From Ruminiclostridium cellobioparum DSM 1351 = ATCC 15832 (lineage in GTDB: Bacteria; Bacillota; Clostridia; Acetivibrionales; DSM-1351), in the NCBI RefSeq assembly GCF_000621505.1, contig NZ_KK211295.1, forward strand, positions 16,430 through 80,429: a DNA stretch of 64,000 nucleotides, given 5' to 3'. The notes under the pieces were generated by a model that did no database searches, had not been told where the DNA came from, and saw only the letters and a list, made by a program, of their open reading frames with translations. Position numbers and translations under genes: made by a program. Below are positions 53,701-63,626 of the stretch, piece after piece (within the stretch, counting starts at the first letter, position 1; each line of letters begins with the position of its first letter).

Positions 53701-54534
53701 CTAGCCTTTAACTGCACCGCTGACAACACCTTTGATGATATATTTCTGCATGAATATGAAGAACAGTATGGACGGAAAAACAGCCAGGACCATCGCCGTC
53801 ATGGTATAATGCCACTGAGTGTTATACTGTCCCACAAAGGTGTAGGCCGCAAGCGTCAGTGTCTTGGTTTTGACCGATCCGTTAACCATGAGCAGAGGCA
53901 AAAGAAAGTCGTTCCAAATCCACATTACATCAAGGGCAATAACTGTTGCCGTTATGGATCTCAACAACGGGAATATGATTTTAAAAAACGTACCGGCTGT
54001 GGAGGCTCCGTCAATAAGCGCACTTTCGTCAATCTCCCGCGGAATTGTGCCCACAAAACCGGAATAGATAAAGACAGCCATGGGAATTCCGAATCCCCAG
54101 TACTGAATTCCCAATCCCGGTATGCTCTCCGACAGTCCAAGTGTCTTTGACACCTTTAACAGTGTAATCATAATGGTCTGAAACGGTATAAGCATGGGGA
54201 CAATGCAGAACAGATATGCGAACCTTGTAAATCCGTTTTTATGCCTTGAAAGCATGTAACCCGCCATTGATGAAAAAAGTACTATGCCTCCTATGCCCAG
54301 TGCTGTGATTAAAAAATTGTTCAAAAACAGCCTGGGGTAGTTTATATATTTTATAACATATAAATAGTTCTGGTACTCGATTTTCCCCGGCAATGCTATC
54401 ACATCCATGACAACTTCCCTGAAAGGCTTTATTGAATTTATAACCATCAAAATGACGGGATACATAAACAGCAGGCCAAAGGCTGACAGCAATATTTCGG
54501 GAACAATCCGCCCCAGCAGTGTATTTTTCTTCAT
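53701..54534 (-). CDS. Carbohydrate ABC permease, MalG/UgpE type
   Basis: A 277-residue protein with six membrane helices and the EAA loop (EIDESALIDGASTAGTFFKIIFPLL). Its ATG overlaps the stop of the partner permease by one base, the usual coupling. Confidence 0.94.
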   Translation of the reverse strand: MKKNTLLGRIVPEILLSAFGLLFMYPVILMVINSIKPFREVVMDVIALPGKIEYQNYLYVIKYINYPRLFLNNFLITALGIGGIVLFSSMAGYMLSRHKNGFTRFAYLFCIVPMLIPFQTIMITLLKVSKTLGLSESIPGLGIQYWGFGIPMAVFIYSGFVGTIPREIDESALIDGASTAGTFFKIIFPLLRSITATVIALDVMWIWNDFLLPLLMVNGSVKTKTLTLAAYTFVGQYNTQWHYTMTAMVLAVFPSILFFIFMQKYIIKGVVSGAVKG

Positions 54535-55421
54535 TATAGCTCAACCTCCCTGCTTCTGAAGCCCTTCATGATGATAACCGTAATCCCCGCAACTATAATG
54601 AACAATACCAGGGATTTTGCCGCACCGTACCCGTAATTGTTGTTCTGGAAAGCTTCACGGTATATGTCATAGGTTACGCTGTAGGTCGATCCGCCCGGAC
54701 CGCCTGCAGTTAAAGCAAGTATTATATCAAAAACCTTGATTGAATTTGTAAGAGACAAAAAAAGACATGTTGTAATTGACGGCCCCAGAAGCGGCAGAGT
54801 AATACTGAAGAATTTCCTTGGAGCGCTGGCACCGTCCACAACTGCCGCCTCAAGAACATCTTCGGGTAATGCCTGCAGTCCGGCAATATAAATAACCATA
54901 TAAAAGCCCAAAGACTGCCATACTGCCACCACGACTACCGATACAAATGCCAGTCCGGGGTCCCCCAGCCAGCTCATATCAAATATTCCCCAGCCTGTGA
55001 TTTCCGACAGTGAATTAAAGCCCTGGGAAAATATAAATCTCCATATAAACCCTACAATTATCATGCTCATAATGTATGGTACAAAAAATACCGCTCTGAG
55101 GATGTTTGCGGTTAAAAGCTTCTTGACCAGCAGTACGGCGAGGGCCAGGGCAATTACATTGCTGGATATGATATAGAAAAAAGCATATTTTGAGGTAAAA
55201 ATTATTGAGCTAACAAAACCGGAATCCCCGGTAAATAATCTGATAAAATTCCTCAACCCTATGAAAACGGGTTCCTTGGCTATACCGTTCCATTGTGTCA
55301 GTGAGTAGAACATGCTCAGGATAAAGGGAGTATAAAATATAACTCCCACGAGAATAAGGCAGGGCAATATAAACAGAACAATTTCCAATTTGTTTGTTTT
55401 CCTTTGTCCGATTGATTTCAT
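54534..55421 (-). CDS. Carbohydrate ABC permease, MalF/UgpA type
   Basis: About 295 residues. An ATG four codons into the longest frame follows GGAGG by 5 bases and is preferred. Six membrane helices and an EAA loop (LEAAVVDGASAPRKFFSITLPLL). First gene of the importer operon, downstream of the YesM/YesN terminator, so it has its own promoter region in the 190-bp gap, probably under the neighbouring response regulator. Confidence 0.93.
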   Translation of the reverse strand: MKSIGQRKTNKLEIVLFILPCLILVGVIFYTPFILSMFYSLTQWNGIAKEPVFIGLRNFIRLFTGDSGFVSSIIFTSKYAFFYIISSNVIALALAVLLVKKLLTANILRAVFFVPYIMSMIIVGFIWRFIFSQGFNSLSEITGWGIFDMSWLGDPGLAFVSVVVVAVWQSLGFYMVIYIAGLQALPEDVLEAAVVDGASAPRKFFSITLPLLGPSITTCLFLSLTNSIKVFDIILALTAGGPGGSTYSVTYDIYREAFQNNNYGYGAAKSLVLFIIVAGITVIIMKGFRSREVEL

Positions 55422-55542
55422 ACCGGCCTCCATGACGCAAGCAAAAGTAATATCAATGACTGCAGTTTAATTATATATACAAACATCAATGTAAAGAATG
55501 GACTAATCAGTTTAGTTTTTATGGAAAAATGTGAACAAAAAA

Positions 55543-55604
55543 CCAGCATTGATATAAACAGCAATTGTGTAATATGTACAATTTTATGCTTATATCAATG
55601 CTGG
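55543..55604 (-). terminator. Terminator of the histidine kinase/response regulator operon
   Basis: A perfect 15-bp stem (CCAGCATTGATATAA with its complement at 55590-55604) and a 32-nt loop, followed on the minus strand by T6. It lies 19 bp after the response-regulator stop. Confidence 0.88.
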
Positions 55605-55622
55605 CCAGGACTATGTGGGCTA

Positions 55623-57212
55623 TCAGTTTCTGCCCCGGTATTCCTTGGGTGAAACACCGTAAAAGGTTTTAAAGGCCCGGCTGAAATAATTGTTATCGGC
55701 ATATCCTACCCGTTGAGCTACCTCCTGTACTTTGATATTTAAATCCTCAAGATATTTTGCCGCAATTGTCATCCTGAGCTTCAATACATATTCATAAATG
55801 CCCAGGCCGAACTGTTCCTTGAATTGCTTTGACAGATACTCCCTTGTCATGTGATATCTGGAGGAAAAGGTAGTCAGATTTATTTCCTCGGAATAATTGT
55901 TGTCTATATATTCCTTTATTTCAATAATAATATTATGTATCGAACAGGTCTGCGGGTTTGAAGTACTTTCGACCAAAGCTTTGAATACACTATGGATAAA
56001 ACCTCCGAAGTCCTCTGTCTTAAAACACCCGGAGAATATATTTCTGTCGCCTGCCTGCGGTATTATCCGCTTTACTTCCATCACACCTTTTTCTACCGCA
56101 ATCTCACGGAAAACAGTCATAAATTCAAGAGTAATTCTTATTAAATCCTCCCTGCTCACATAGCCGTGCTTTTTTATACTGCTGAAATACTGCTCCACAA
56201 TATCCCGGGCAGATTTCAGATTTTTCTGGTCGAAAGCGCGGGTGAAAAGTTCTTTTTTTCCCAGTACCGAAAGCCATTTAGGCATATCGTTGGTGTCTGC
56301 GGCAGTAAAAACACTCCTGCTGTTATCCAGCAGGTTAATATTATTCAGAAGCTCCATGGCTGCCCTATAAGATTCAAAAACAGCTTCTATTTTTGGATGG
56401 AAGCTTCCGACAGAAGCTATTGTATATACACCATAGTCAGTTCTCAGAGCTTCCACCACCTTTTCCACCTGCCGGGCCGCATCCGCTCTGAGCCTATCCT
56501 CTGAAGGCACCCTGTCCCCGGCTGCAGCCGGAACCTTCACTGCCAGCAGAAGCTGCCTGTCATTTTCAGCTATGGCCAAACAGCAACTCCTGTCATCCCA
56601 GCATTTTAAAACCAGCCGGGATATTTCAGAGGCCTTTTGAGAGAAATCGAACTTCTTTTCCTTCTCCTCCCGGAATTGGTTCACCAGATAGATTGCTGCA
56701 ATACCGTAGTATATACTGCCGCAGCGGGAGGATTCAGGATCAGCTGAAAGCATCCTTGCTATATGAGCCACAGGACTGTACTGCAGCGAAAGGCGTTCGC
56801 TGTCCAGACCCTGTACAACCTGTCTCAGGACATTATCCAGTTCCTCTTCAATTACAGGCTTGAGCAAATAGTCTGCCACGTTATACTTTATTGCCGTTCT
56901 GGCATATTCAAAATCACTGTAACCGCTGATTATGACATATTTGGAATTGGGAAATTCCGCCGAGGCAGCTTTAATAAACTCCAGACCTCCCATCACCGGC
57001 ATTCTCATATCCACCAGTACGATATCCGGTTTATGGTTCTTCATGATTTCCAGGCCGGTTTTGCCCTCTGCTGCCTCAAGCGGGAAGTCTATGCCCAGCT
57101 CGGCCCATTTGCCGAGGGCCGAAACAGCCTGTCTTGCAGGACGTTCATCGTCAATTATCAGAGCCTTGTACAAGTGTGTGCTGCTTTTTATTCCATCAAA
57201 ACTGGGGTTCAT
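55623..57212 (-). CDS. YesN-type response regulator with AraC DNA-binding domain
   Basis: A 529-residue regulator. The receiver domain (residues 15-135) has the acidic pair IDDE, phosphorylatable Asp in IVLVDMRMPVMGG, and the YLLKPV lysine. A long middle region lacks known domains. The C-terminal AraC helix-turn-helix pair (about 430-528) contains FSSRYHMTREYLSKQFKEQFG and VAQRVGYADNNYFSRAFKTFYGVSPKEYR. It overlaps the kinase gene by 17 bp and probably turns on the adjacent sugar importer. Confidence 0.94.
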   Translation of the reverse strand: MNPSFDGIKSSTHLYKALIIDDERPARQAVSALGKWAELGIDFPLEAAEGKTGLEIMKNHKPDIVLVDMRMPVMGGLEFIKAASAEFPNSKYVIISGYSDFEYARTAIKYNVADYLLKPVIEEELDNVLRQVVQGLDSERLSLQYSPVAHIARMLSADPESSRCGSIYYGIAAIYLVNQFREEKEKKFDFSQKASEISRLVLKCWDDRSCCLAIAENDRQLLLAVKVPAAAGDRVPSEDRLRADAARQVEKVVEALRTDYGVYTIASVGSFHPKIEAVFESYRAAMELLNNINLLDNSRSVFTAADTNDMPKWLSVLGKKELFTRAFDQKNLKSARDIVEQYFSSIKKHGYVSREDLIRITLEFMTVFREIAVEKGVMEVKRIIPQAGDRNIFSGCFKTEDFGGFIHSVFKALVESTSNPQTCSIHNIIIEIKEYIDNNYSEEINLTTFSSRYHMTREYLSKQFKEQFGLGIYEYVLKLRMTIAAKYLEDLNIKVQEVAQRVGYADNNYFSRAFKTFYGVSPKEYRGRN

Positions 57213-59016
57213 CCGGTTCCTCCTCTTCCTGCTTCAAAGGTAAATACATTGTTGCCGTGGTACCTGTATCCTGTATACTGTCTATGGTAAGACAGGCTTT
57301 TTCTCCATACAACAGCTTGATTCTTCCGTTTAAATTGCGGAGGCCGATGTTCCCGTTATCCTCAAAAGCCATTTGCCTGTTTGCAAACCAGCCTCTTATT
57401 TCCTCAAGTCTTTCAGGTGTGATTCCCTGCCCGTTATCCCATACTGCCGCAACAAGGAAACCTTCGGAAACATGTACATCAATTTTTATTACCACCTGAT
57501 TGATTGTGTTTTCCAAACCGTGTTCAGCGGAATTTTCCACAAGAGTATAAATGGATATCTTTGGAATGGATATATTATAAGCCTCTTCCGAAATATTGAT
57601 GTCAACCTTCAAGCGGTCTTCAAATCTCGCTTCCTGAAGCAGCAGATAGTTCTTTATATGCTTCATTTCCATCCCGACAGTTACCATTCCCTCCTGTTTG
57701 AAGGCATACCGCATATTAAAGGCAAGTGCCTCTGTCATTCTGCATATGTCCTTCTGTTCGCCGGCTATGGCCCTGGCTGATATTGCCTGAAGTGAATTGT
57801 ACAGGAAATGAGGATTTATTTGACTTTCCAGCGCCTTTAACTGGGCATTTTTTTCTTTTATTTCAGCCAAATAATTTTCTTCAATCAGCTCATTTATTTC
57901 ACCGATCATAGAGTTATATTTGTCGGCAAGTGCCACCACTTCATAGCTTCCTTTGATTTCAACCCTTGTTTTAAAGTCTCCCCTTCCCGCCCGGGTCATC
58001 TGCTTCATAAGTTTTTTAAGTGATGCGGTCAAGGGTTTTGTGATAAAGAAAATAAACATGACCGAAATAAAGGATGCTATACAAATCACCAGTATGAACA
58101 GGTTTCTGGTTTGCCCGAGTTTTTTGTCCATGGTCTCCAGGGATATCAGCTTGACCATTTTCCAATTATCCTTTTTACTTTCTACCAAGAGCCGGTTGCC
58201 CAAAACTGTTCGGTTGTCATTTTTTCCTCCGGTGTTTCCGTTGTAGTCCGATATTATTTCAAGGACCTCGGACTTGATCAGATAATCGTTGCTGACAAAG
58301 AATATTCTGCCGGTATTGTCATATACACTGAGCATCTCACTGTCTTCTATGGAAAAGTCACTTATGATCTTTTTCATTCCGGAAGTGTTGCAGGTAATTG
58401 CTATGACCGCCAGCGGTTCCTTATTATAGACATTTATTATAGTCCTGTAAATGGTAAAAAGCTTGTCGTTGGGATACACAGCCCTGCCGTTTAAAAATAC
58501 TACTTCCGGTTTTATATACAGGTAGCTTTTATTATTGACAGTGGCTTTGAACCAATCGGTTTCAGTCACGTTTTCAAGATCCTGGGTTAAAATATTATTG
58601 TTCGGAACATCCCTGTCTTCCCATATTGTTCTTCTGGATATGGAATAGGACTTGTTTATGCCGGGTACCAGCAGTTCTACGCTGTAAATATCATTTCTGG
58701 AATAATACATGGTTCTTATAAAAGCATTGATATAGACATCATCCCCATATTCAACCCTGTTGGTGTTTAAAATATCCATGATCCTGTTGTCAAATCTTAT
58801 ACTCAGGGTAAAGTCCTTTATAGTTCCCATATAATCATCAAAATTCTTATTTACTGTTTCCAGAACCTTTTCGTTCGAATTTATGATTTCTGTGCGGATT
58901 ATTTTGGTAGTGCTTATGTAAAACAATAGAATTGCGGCTATCACTATCAATATGGTGGTTGTGGAGAAAACAAGAATAATCTGATTGGAAAATTTTCTGA
59001 AAGGGTTCTTAAACAC
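57196..59016 (-). CDS. YesM-type sensor histidine kinase
   Basis: A 606-residue membrane kinase. One helix near 15-35 and another near 295-315 flank an extracellular Cache-like sensor domain. HAMP follows, then the His_kinase domain with the phosphorylated His in QINPHFLYNSLQ, and a HATPase (TLVENSAEHGLE, GNIGLRNLNGRIKLLYG). It pairs with the downstream regulator and likely senses a sugar, perhaps through the binding protein. Confidence 0.94.
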   Translation of the reverse strand: MFKNPFRKFSNQIILVFSTTTILIVIAAILLFYISTTKIIRTEIINSNEKVLETVNKNFDDYMGTIKDFTLSIRFDNRIMDILNTNRVEYGDDVYINAFIRTMYYSRNDIYSVELLVPGINKSYSISRRTIWEDRDVPNNNILTQDLENVTETDWFKATVNNKSYLYIKPEVVFLNGRAVYPNDKLFTIYRTIINVYNKEPLAVIAITCNTSGMKKIISDFSIEDSEMLSVYDNTGRIFFVSNDYLIKSEVLEIISDYNGNTGGKNDNRTVLGNRLLVESKKDNWKMVKLISLETMDKKLGQTRNLFILVICIASFISVMFIFFITKPLTASLKKLMKQMTRAGRGDFKTRVEIKGSYEVVALADKYNSMIGEINELIEENYLAEIKEKNAQLKALESQINPHFLYNSLQAISARAIAGEQKDICRMTEALAFNMRYAFKQEGMVTVGMEMKHIKNYLLLQEARFEDRLKVDINISEEAYNISIPKISIYTLVENSAEHGLENTINQVVIKIDVHVSEGFLVAAVWDNGQGITPERLEEIRGWFANRQMAFEDNGNIGLRNLNGRIKLLYGEKACLTIDSIQDTGTTATMYLPLKQEEEEPDEPQF

Positions 59017-59050
59017 TGTTTACTCTCCTTTTGTAAAATTTGGTTTAATT

Positions 59051-59755
59051 TCAAAGAGACAGTCGTTCCATATCCAGAATAATCACTTTCTTATTACCTA
59101 CCATCTCAATAATGCCTTCCTCCTGCAGAAGGCTCATTTTCCGGCTTACCGTCTCACGGGTGAGACCGATATAATTGGCTATACCCTCACGGCTCATGGG
59201 CAGCTCAACCAGTATTCCCCTTGGATGCTGACTGCCATATTTCTCACTGAACTCCACAAGCACGGAATTTACCCGGAGCTCTACATTCTTTGTGCCCATA
59301 CTTTCAATTGTATTTTCAAGCCTGGCCAGGCGGCTGCAAAGCTCCTCCATGACCTTGAAGCTCAGCTCGGGATACTCTCTCATCAGCTCCTGAAAGGCTT
59401 TTTTATTAATGGTGCAAATCCCTGTATCTTCAAGAGCTTCGGCATTATAGGTCGCTTCGTGGTCCAGCAGCAGATTTTTTTCTCCGAAGAAATCCCCTTC
59501 CGAAAAAATGTATAGTATGTGCTCTCTGCCTTCAATTGTATTCCTGTATGCTTTGACACGTCCGGAGTTTATAATGATCAGGCTCTCGGGACGCGCCCCC
59601 TCAAGTATTATGAGTTCACCTTTTTTATACTGTCTTCGTATTATCAAACCGGATACCCTGCTCAGCTCTTCCTCATTAAAGGCCGAGAATATAGGCACCC
59701 TTTTGGAACACATTTTGTTATGGCAATTTTCACAGGAACAACCGGTAAAACCCAT
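59051..59755 (-). CDS. Crp/Fnr-family regulator with N-terminal cysteine cluster
   Basis: A 234-residue protein. Four cysteines lie in the first 16 residues (C6, C8, C11, C16 in GCSCENCHNKMC), suggesting an FNR-like iron-sulfur or other redox centre. A cyclic-nucleotide-fold domain (30-140) and a C-terminal winged helix (MSREGIANYIGLTRETVSRKM) follow. O2 or NO sensing is the natural guess, and the flavodiiron/Ric operon would be a sensible target, though no clear operator was found there. Confidence 0.9.
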   Translation of the reverse strand: MGFTGCSCENCHNKMCSKRVPIFSAFNEEELSRVSGLIIRRQYKKGELIILEGARPESLIIINSGRVKAYRNTIEGREHILYIFSEGDFFGEKNLLLDHEATYNAEALEDTGICTINKKAFQELMREYPELSFKVMEELCSRLARLENTIESMGTKNVELRVNSVLVEFSEKYGSQHPRGILVELPMSREGIANYIGLTRETVSRKMSLLQEEGIIEMVGNKKVIILDMERLSL

Positions 59756-59889
59756 GTGATCCCTCCTTAATACACCTTTTTGAAATACCCGGAACAGAAT
59801 TGATCAGAGTTGATATAGCCCAATTATACCACCAATAAAATTACTTAACACAAAAAATATATTAACTTTCATATGCAAAAAATAAAATA

Positions 59890-59924
59890 AACTGTTATCA
59901 GGAGCCGGACTCCTTACAACAGTT
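59890..59924 (-). terminator. Terminator after the 97-residue gene
   Basis: AACTGTT/AACAGTT outer and AGGAG/CTCCT inner arms with a T-run on the minus strand. Confidence 0.75.
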
Positions 59925-59982
59925 CATTTTTAATAAATTTTATTAAGCTTATTTCTTTGACTTATATTCTCTAGCTTATATT

Positions 59983-60276
59983 TTACAGACAGACCTTTTG
60001 CTTTGTATCTCCTTCTATTTTCCCGATGCCGTAACCATAACAGAAGGATTGGTACATGCTTGTGATTATAAGGGAACTGAGACAATTTCTTTCCTCTTCG
60101 CTTAAGCCCAAATCCATAGTCCTCATGAAGTTTTTGGTTTTGTCCCTGGCTATGAGCTTTATTGCCTCCCTTGTACCCGCCAGATCATTTTCAAGTTTTT
60201 CTTTTCCCTGATGAAGATATTCTTTTATTACAGCTTCAAATTTTTCCGATGGTGTGGTATTTTGCACTTCTCCCAT
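59983..60276 (-). CDS. Hypothetical 97-residue protein
   Basis: A mostly helical, charged protein with GGAGG upstream of the ATG. The C-terminal half (LGLSEEERNCLSSLIITSMYQSFCYGYGIGKIEG) is mildly amphipathic. No domain is recognised. It has its own terminator, so it is expressed as a single gene. Confidence 0.75.
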   Translation of the reverse strand: MGEVQNTTPSEKFEAVIKEYLHQGKEKLENDLAGTREAIKLIARDKTKNFMRTMDLGLSEEERNCLSSLIITSMYQSFCYGYGIGKIEGDTKQKVCL

Positions 60277-60412
60277 TTTAGCCTCCTGGTAATATTTTCA
60301 CCGGCATTCCCATAAGAATCAGTCGTCTTATCTTCCTCGCCCGATGTACTATTACTAAGTGTTACCACATTTGTATTTCCTATACATCACCAGCTATACA
60401 TATACTAAACTG

Positions 60413-60625
60413 TTATGAATTCTCAGGTTCCTGGGAGCCATTTGATTTAATGATCTTTTTGACTCCCTTTTCAAACTTTGTTCTGGCAAGCATCACCTGA
60501 TGTGAGCAGCCCGTACATTTTATCCTGAAATCGGCACCTGTTCTGATCACTTCCCACTGCTTGCTTCCGCAGGGATGCGGCTTTTTCATCTCAACAATAT
60601 CTCCAACTGCAAATTTATCCGCCAT
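60413..60625 (-). CDS. DUF951 family protein
   Basis: A 70-residue protein starting at the ATG behind GGAGG (a longer frame runs back into the MscS gene without a ribosome site). The family motifs are visible: FAVGDIVEMKKPHPCGSKQW, the following IRTGADFRIKCTGC and HQVMLARTKFEK. Four cysteines or so suggest a zinc ribbon. In clostridia it normally sits after mscS, as here. Confidence 0.92.
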   Translation of the reverse strand: MADKFAVGDIVEMKKPHPCGSKQWEVIRTGADFRIKCTGCSHQVMLARTKFEKGVKKIIKSNGSQEPENS

Positions 60626-60647
60626 ATTAGCCTCCAATGTGCCATAT

Positions 60648-61499
60648 TTAATCCTCTTTTGTAACCACAGTCCTGTCATAAAACTCCAGACCTGTTTTTT
60701 CAAAAGCCTCTTTGATTTTCCACCTGATCCTCCGCTCCACCGCCCATTGTTCATTGGGGTATGTGCGGGCTATGATCCTCAGATTGATGCTCTGCTTTCC
60801 CAGCTCGGTTATACCCATAACTGAAGGGAACTCGGTGAATACTGCAAATTCCGCCTTTACCTCTTCACACACACCGTGCGCTATTTCATACACCTTTTCC
60901 ATGCTGGAGGAATAGGCAACAGGGATATCAACTATAACCATCTTGTTATCTCTGGTATGGTTGGTGACCCTCTTGATTTCACCGTTAGGAATAATATAGG
61001 TATCACCGTTAAAACTTTTAAGCCTTGTGACACGCAGTTCCATATTTTCAACCGTTCCCGTCATGGTGTCCACGGTTATGAGATCCCCCACTGCAAACTG
61101 GTCTTCCAGCAGTATAAAAAACCCGGATATTGTATCTTTTATGAGGCTTTGGGCCCCGAGACCAATGGCCACGCCGCCAACCCCGGCAGCCGCCAGCACC
61201 GATTTCAGATTCAGGACATCGGACAAAATCATCAATATTGCCCATATATATACAACATATTTAAAGACACTGGCAATCAAAGTAGACATGGTGTCCAGCT
61301 TTTTGTCGCTCATTTTGAACTTAAGGTTTTTCTGCTTTTCAAAAAACTTCCGGATTATGATCTTCCCTGCTTTGGCAATTAAAATGGAAAAAACAATTAT
61401 CAATATAATTTTTCCAACCTTGAAAACAGGGTCGTGAAACCCTCCGAGAAAATCCTTCAAATAATTGTCTATCTTTGTCAGTATCGAAAATTCATTCAT
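60648..61499 (-). CDS. Small-conductance mechanosensitive channel (MscS)
   Basis: A 283-residue channel protein. Three membrane helices in residues 20-140, with the pore helix VLAAAGVGGVAIGLGAQSLIKDTISGFFIL-type Gly/Ala packing, then the beta domain (FAVGDLITVDTMTGTVENMELRVTRL) and the C-terminal alpha/beta domain. It opens on membrane tension during osmotic downshift. It precedes the DUF951 gene by 22 bp. Confidence 0.95.
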   Translation of the reverse strand: MNEFSILTKIDNYLKDFLGGFHDPVFKVGKIILIIVFSILIAKAGKIIIRKFFEKQKNLKFKMSDKKLDTMSTLIASVFKYVVYIWAILMILSDVLNLKSVLAAAGVGGVAIGLGAQSLIKDTISGFFILLEDQFAVGDLITVDTMTGTVENMELRVTRLKSFNGDTYIIPNGEIKRVTNHTRDNKMVIVDIPVAYSSSMEKVYEIAHGVCEEVKAEFAVFTEFPSVMGITELGKQSINLRIIARTYPNEQWAVERRIRWKIKEAFEKTGLEFYDRTVVTKED

Positions 61500-61538
61500 A
61501 TTGTCTTATCTCGTCCATCCATTAGTTTTTAATTTATT

Positions 61539-62255
61539 TTAGCACACTGCAACAAGCCTTTCAAACAGCTTTAAGTGTTTTTTATCCTTACGCCACAGAT
61601 TTTCGGGATGCCATTGAACCCCCAGAACAAATTTTTTACTTTCATTACTGATGGCCTCTATTATTCCGTCCTCCGAATAAGCATTTATGGTAAAACCCGG
61701 AGCTGTCTCATTTACAGCCTGGTGATGGAAGGAATTTACCCTTAGCAGCTCTTTTCCATATATGCTAAAGAGACAGGTATTTTCCATAATATTCACACTG
61801 TGTATCTGAAACCATCTGGGAGCCGGCTGGCTGTGCTGTATAAGCTTGTTATCAGGATTATTCTCCGCATAAATGTCCTGAAAAATACTTCCGCCTGCGG
61901 CGATATTCAGCACCTGTATTCCCCTGCATATGCCCAGTATGGGTTTATCCATAGCCAGAGCCTGTTTTGCAAGAAAAATCTCCATTCCGTCCCTGACCGG
62001 GGATATTTCTCCGGCATAAGGCATATTGTTCTGTCCGAAATACACTGCATCAATATCAGGCCCTCCTGATAATACTATTCCATCACATATGTCAAGGTAT
62101 TCCACCCAGACACTTTTTACCTCAGTTACAGGAATCAGGACAGGAACGGCACCGCATTGAATTATTGCCTCATAATAGTCATCCCTTAAATTACTTGTGC
62201 TTTTCTCAAAATCGAAAGCGGCTGTAATTCCGATAACAGGCTTTCCTCTATACAT
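61539..62255 (-). CDS. Gamma-glutamyl-gamma-aminobutyrate hydrolase family protein (class I GATase fold)
   Basis: A 238-residue enzyme of peptidase family C26. It has the nucleophile elbow GICRGIQVLN (Cys), the LSGGPDI segment, NSFHHQA and the catalytic His/Glu in QWHPENLW. PuuD-like members cleave gamma-glutamyl amides. The substrate is not defined by the neighbours. Confidence 0.93.
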   Translation of the reverse strand: MYRGKPVIGITAAFDFEKSTSNLRDDYYEAIIQCGAVPVLIPVTEVKSVWVEYLDICDGIVLSGGPDIDAVYFGQNNMPYAGEISPVRDGMEIFLAKQALAMDKPILGICRGIQVLNIAAGGSIFQDIYAENNPDNKLIQHSQPAPRWFQIHSVNIMENTCLFSIYGKELLRVNSFHHQAVNETAPGFTINAYSEDGIIEAISNESKKFVLGVQWHPENLWRKDKKHLKLFERLVAVC

Positions 62256-62329
62256 CCAGAAATCACCCCTTTAAATAAATTTAACAATGTCTTATTTTAT
62301 TAGACATCTTTTGCAAAAATATTTAAAAA

Positions 62330-62365
62330 ACGGCTCTCCTATGCGCATGCGCTCTGGAAAACCGT
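62330..62365 (-). terminator. Terminator of the rubredoxin gene
   Basis: A 10-bp stem with G-U pairs (ACGGTTTTCC and GGAGAGCCGT on the minus strand), a loop containing GCGCATGCGC, then T6. Confidence 0.8.
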
Positions 62366-62388
62366 CTTCAGTAACTTGGTGTTCAGTT

Positions 62389-62547
62389 TTATTGCTTTTC
62401 AAACATACTCTTATCTACTCCGCACAAAGGACATGCCCAATCATCCGGAATATCTTCAAAAGCAGTGCCCGGTGCTATTCCGCTGTCAGGATCCCCCTCT
62501 TCAGGATCATAAACATAACCACAAACTGTACATACGTATTTATCCAT
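62389..62547 (-). CDS. Rubredoxin
   Basis: A 52-residue electron carrier. The two iron-binding knuckles are complete: [16 protein letters not shown] and CPLCGVD, with DDWACP between, giving four Cys ligands for one iron. It can donate electrons to the flavodiiron protein at 50.9 kb. AAGGAG precedes the ATG, and a terminator follows. Confidence 0.97.
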   Translation of the reverse strand: MDKYVCTVCGYVYDPEEGDPDSGIAPGTAFEDIPDDWACPLCGVDKSMFEKQ

Positions 62548-62587
62548 CGTTTATCCACTCCTTGTAATTAGTATATTACAAAATAAT

Positions 62588-62628
62588 TAACTACGGAATC
62601 CCCATTATTCACAAGGCTTCCATAGTTA
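62588..62628 (-). terminator. Terminator after the 68-residue gene
   Basis: TAACTACGGAA and TTCCATAGTTA pair with one mismatch; a T-rich stretch follows on the minus strand. Confidence 0.65.
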
Positions 62629-62648
62629 ATAATATATATTCCCAACTT

Positions 62649-62855
62649 TTATCTGGTATAACATCTTTTTTTAAAATTTCTATCTATCTTATATGCTTTT
62701 TGATGTTTTGACGGTTTGTACCTGATAAGACCGCTATTCTCCGCCCCGGTCCCGCCATTGCTTTTAAAATTTTCATAGATCAGCTGATCAATTTCATTGT
62801 AAACATAGCTTTCCAGCTTTTCCAACCTGGTTATGATATCATCATATCTACTCAT
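62649..62855 (-). CDS. Hypothetical 68-residue protein
   Basis: The ATG at 62855 is 6 bases after AAAGGTG; a GTG three codons earlier overlaps that site. The N-terminal 30 residues (YDDIITRLEKLESYVYNEIDQLIYE) look like a short coiled coil; the C-terminal part is basic. No family recognised. Confidence 0.6.
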   Translation of the reverse strand: MSRYDDIITRLEKLESYVYNEIDQLIYENFKSNGGTGAENSGLIRYKPSKHQKAYKIDRNFKKRCYTR

Positions 62856-62951
62856 ATAATACACCTTTATTCACTCCATCCCCATGGAATTCGAGTTAAT
62901 GACTAATATTATTATATGCACCAGGCGGTAAAGGGGCACTTATCTGAAATT

Positions 62952-63467
62952 TTAATTTCTGCGGTTTCTTACTACTATCAGCAAACCGCCCAGGATTAAT
63001 ATGGCAGGAATGAGATACAATCTTAATATGGTTATCCTCCCCAGGGATATTGCAAAGAATATGAGTGACAAGCCTCCAAGAATGAATACAGGTATCAGAA
63101 GACCCTTTTCCTTTGTCCCGAATATATACAGTTCAAACAAACCAACCGCCACTGCCAGTATGAAGCCCGGCCACATGTAAGCCCATGCATTGAATATCAT
63201 AGATATCTGACAGGTCAGACCCATTACCAGCAAAATTCCTCCCGGAACCAGTAAACCCGCATCAGAAGTTTTCGCGGTAAAAAAGGAATAGTGGAATATC
63301 AAGCCCGGTATTATTAAAAACATTGGCCAGAAGGTTGAGAACAGGAAACCAACATCAAAAATATCAAAGTAAATCTCAAAAATTCCAAAGTTGTTCAACA
63401 AATAAGCAATACCGATCAGTATTAATATCAAACCGACTATCATGGTGCCATTTCGCCTATTATTCAT
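62952..63467 (-). CDS. LiaI/LiaF-like small membrane protein
   Basis: A 171-residue protein with six or seven hydrophobic segments and an N-terminal NNRRNGTMIVGLILILIG opening, typical of the LiaF transmembrane region (DUF5668-like). The short loops carry FWPMFLIIPG and AYMWPGFILA. The soluble LiaF C-terminal domain is missing and no Lia two-component genes are adjacent. A role in envelope-stress signalling is possible but unproven. Confidence 0.8.
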   Translation of the reverse strand: MNNRRNGTMIVGLILILIGIAYLLNNFGIFEIYFDIFDVGFLFSTFWPMFLIIPGLIFHYSFFTAKTSDAGLLVPGGILLVMGLTCQISMIFNAWAYMWPGFILAVAVGLFELYIFGTKEKGLLIPVFILGGLSLIFFAISLGRITILRLYLIPAILILGGLLIVVRNRRN

Positions 63468-63626
63468 AAAATCCTCCTCTTATTATTAACACTACAGTAA
63501 TCCAAATACGCTCCGGGATACCTATCGGCCTTTGCGAAATGTATGACCCGCCGGAGGCTCTATTATAATTTAAAGTGCAATTGTTTTATACTATATTATA
63601 AGATTAATAAAAAGAAAAGTCTGAAA

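Noticed and set aside
61027..61437. Plus-strand 136-codon frame
   Set aside because: Mirror of the MscS gene, whose motifs and codon use are convincing.
62287..62571. Plus-strand frames near 62.4 kb
   Set aside because: They are antisense to the clear rubredoxin gene.
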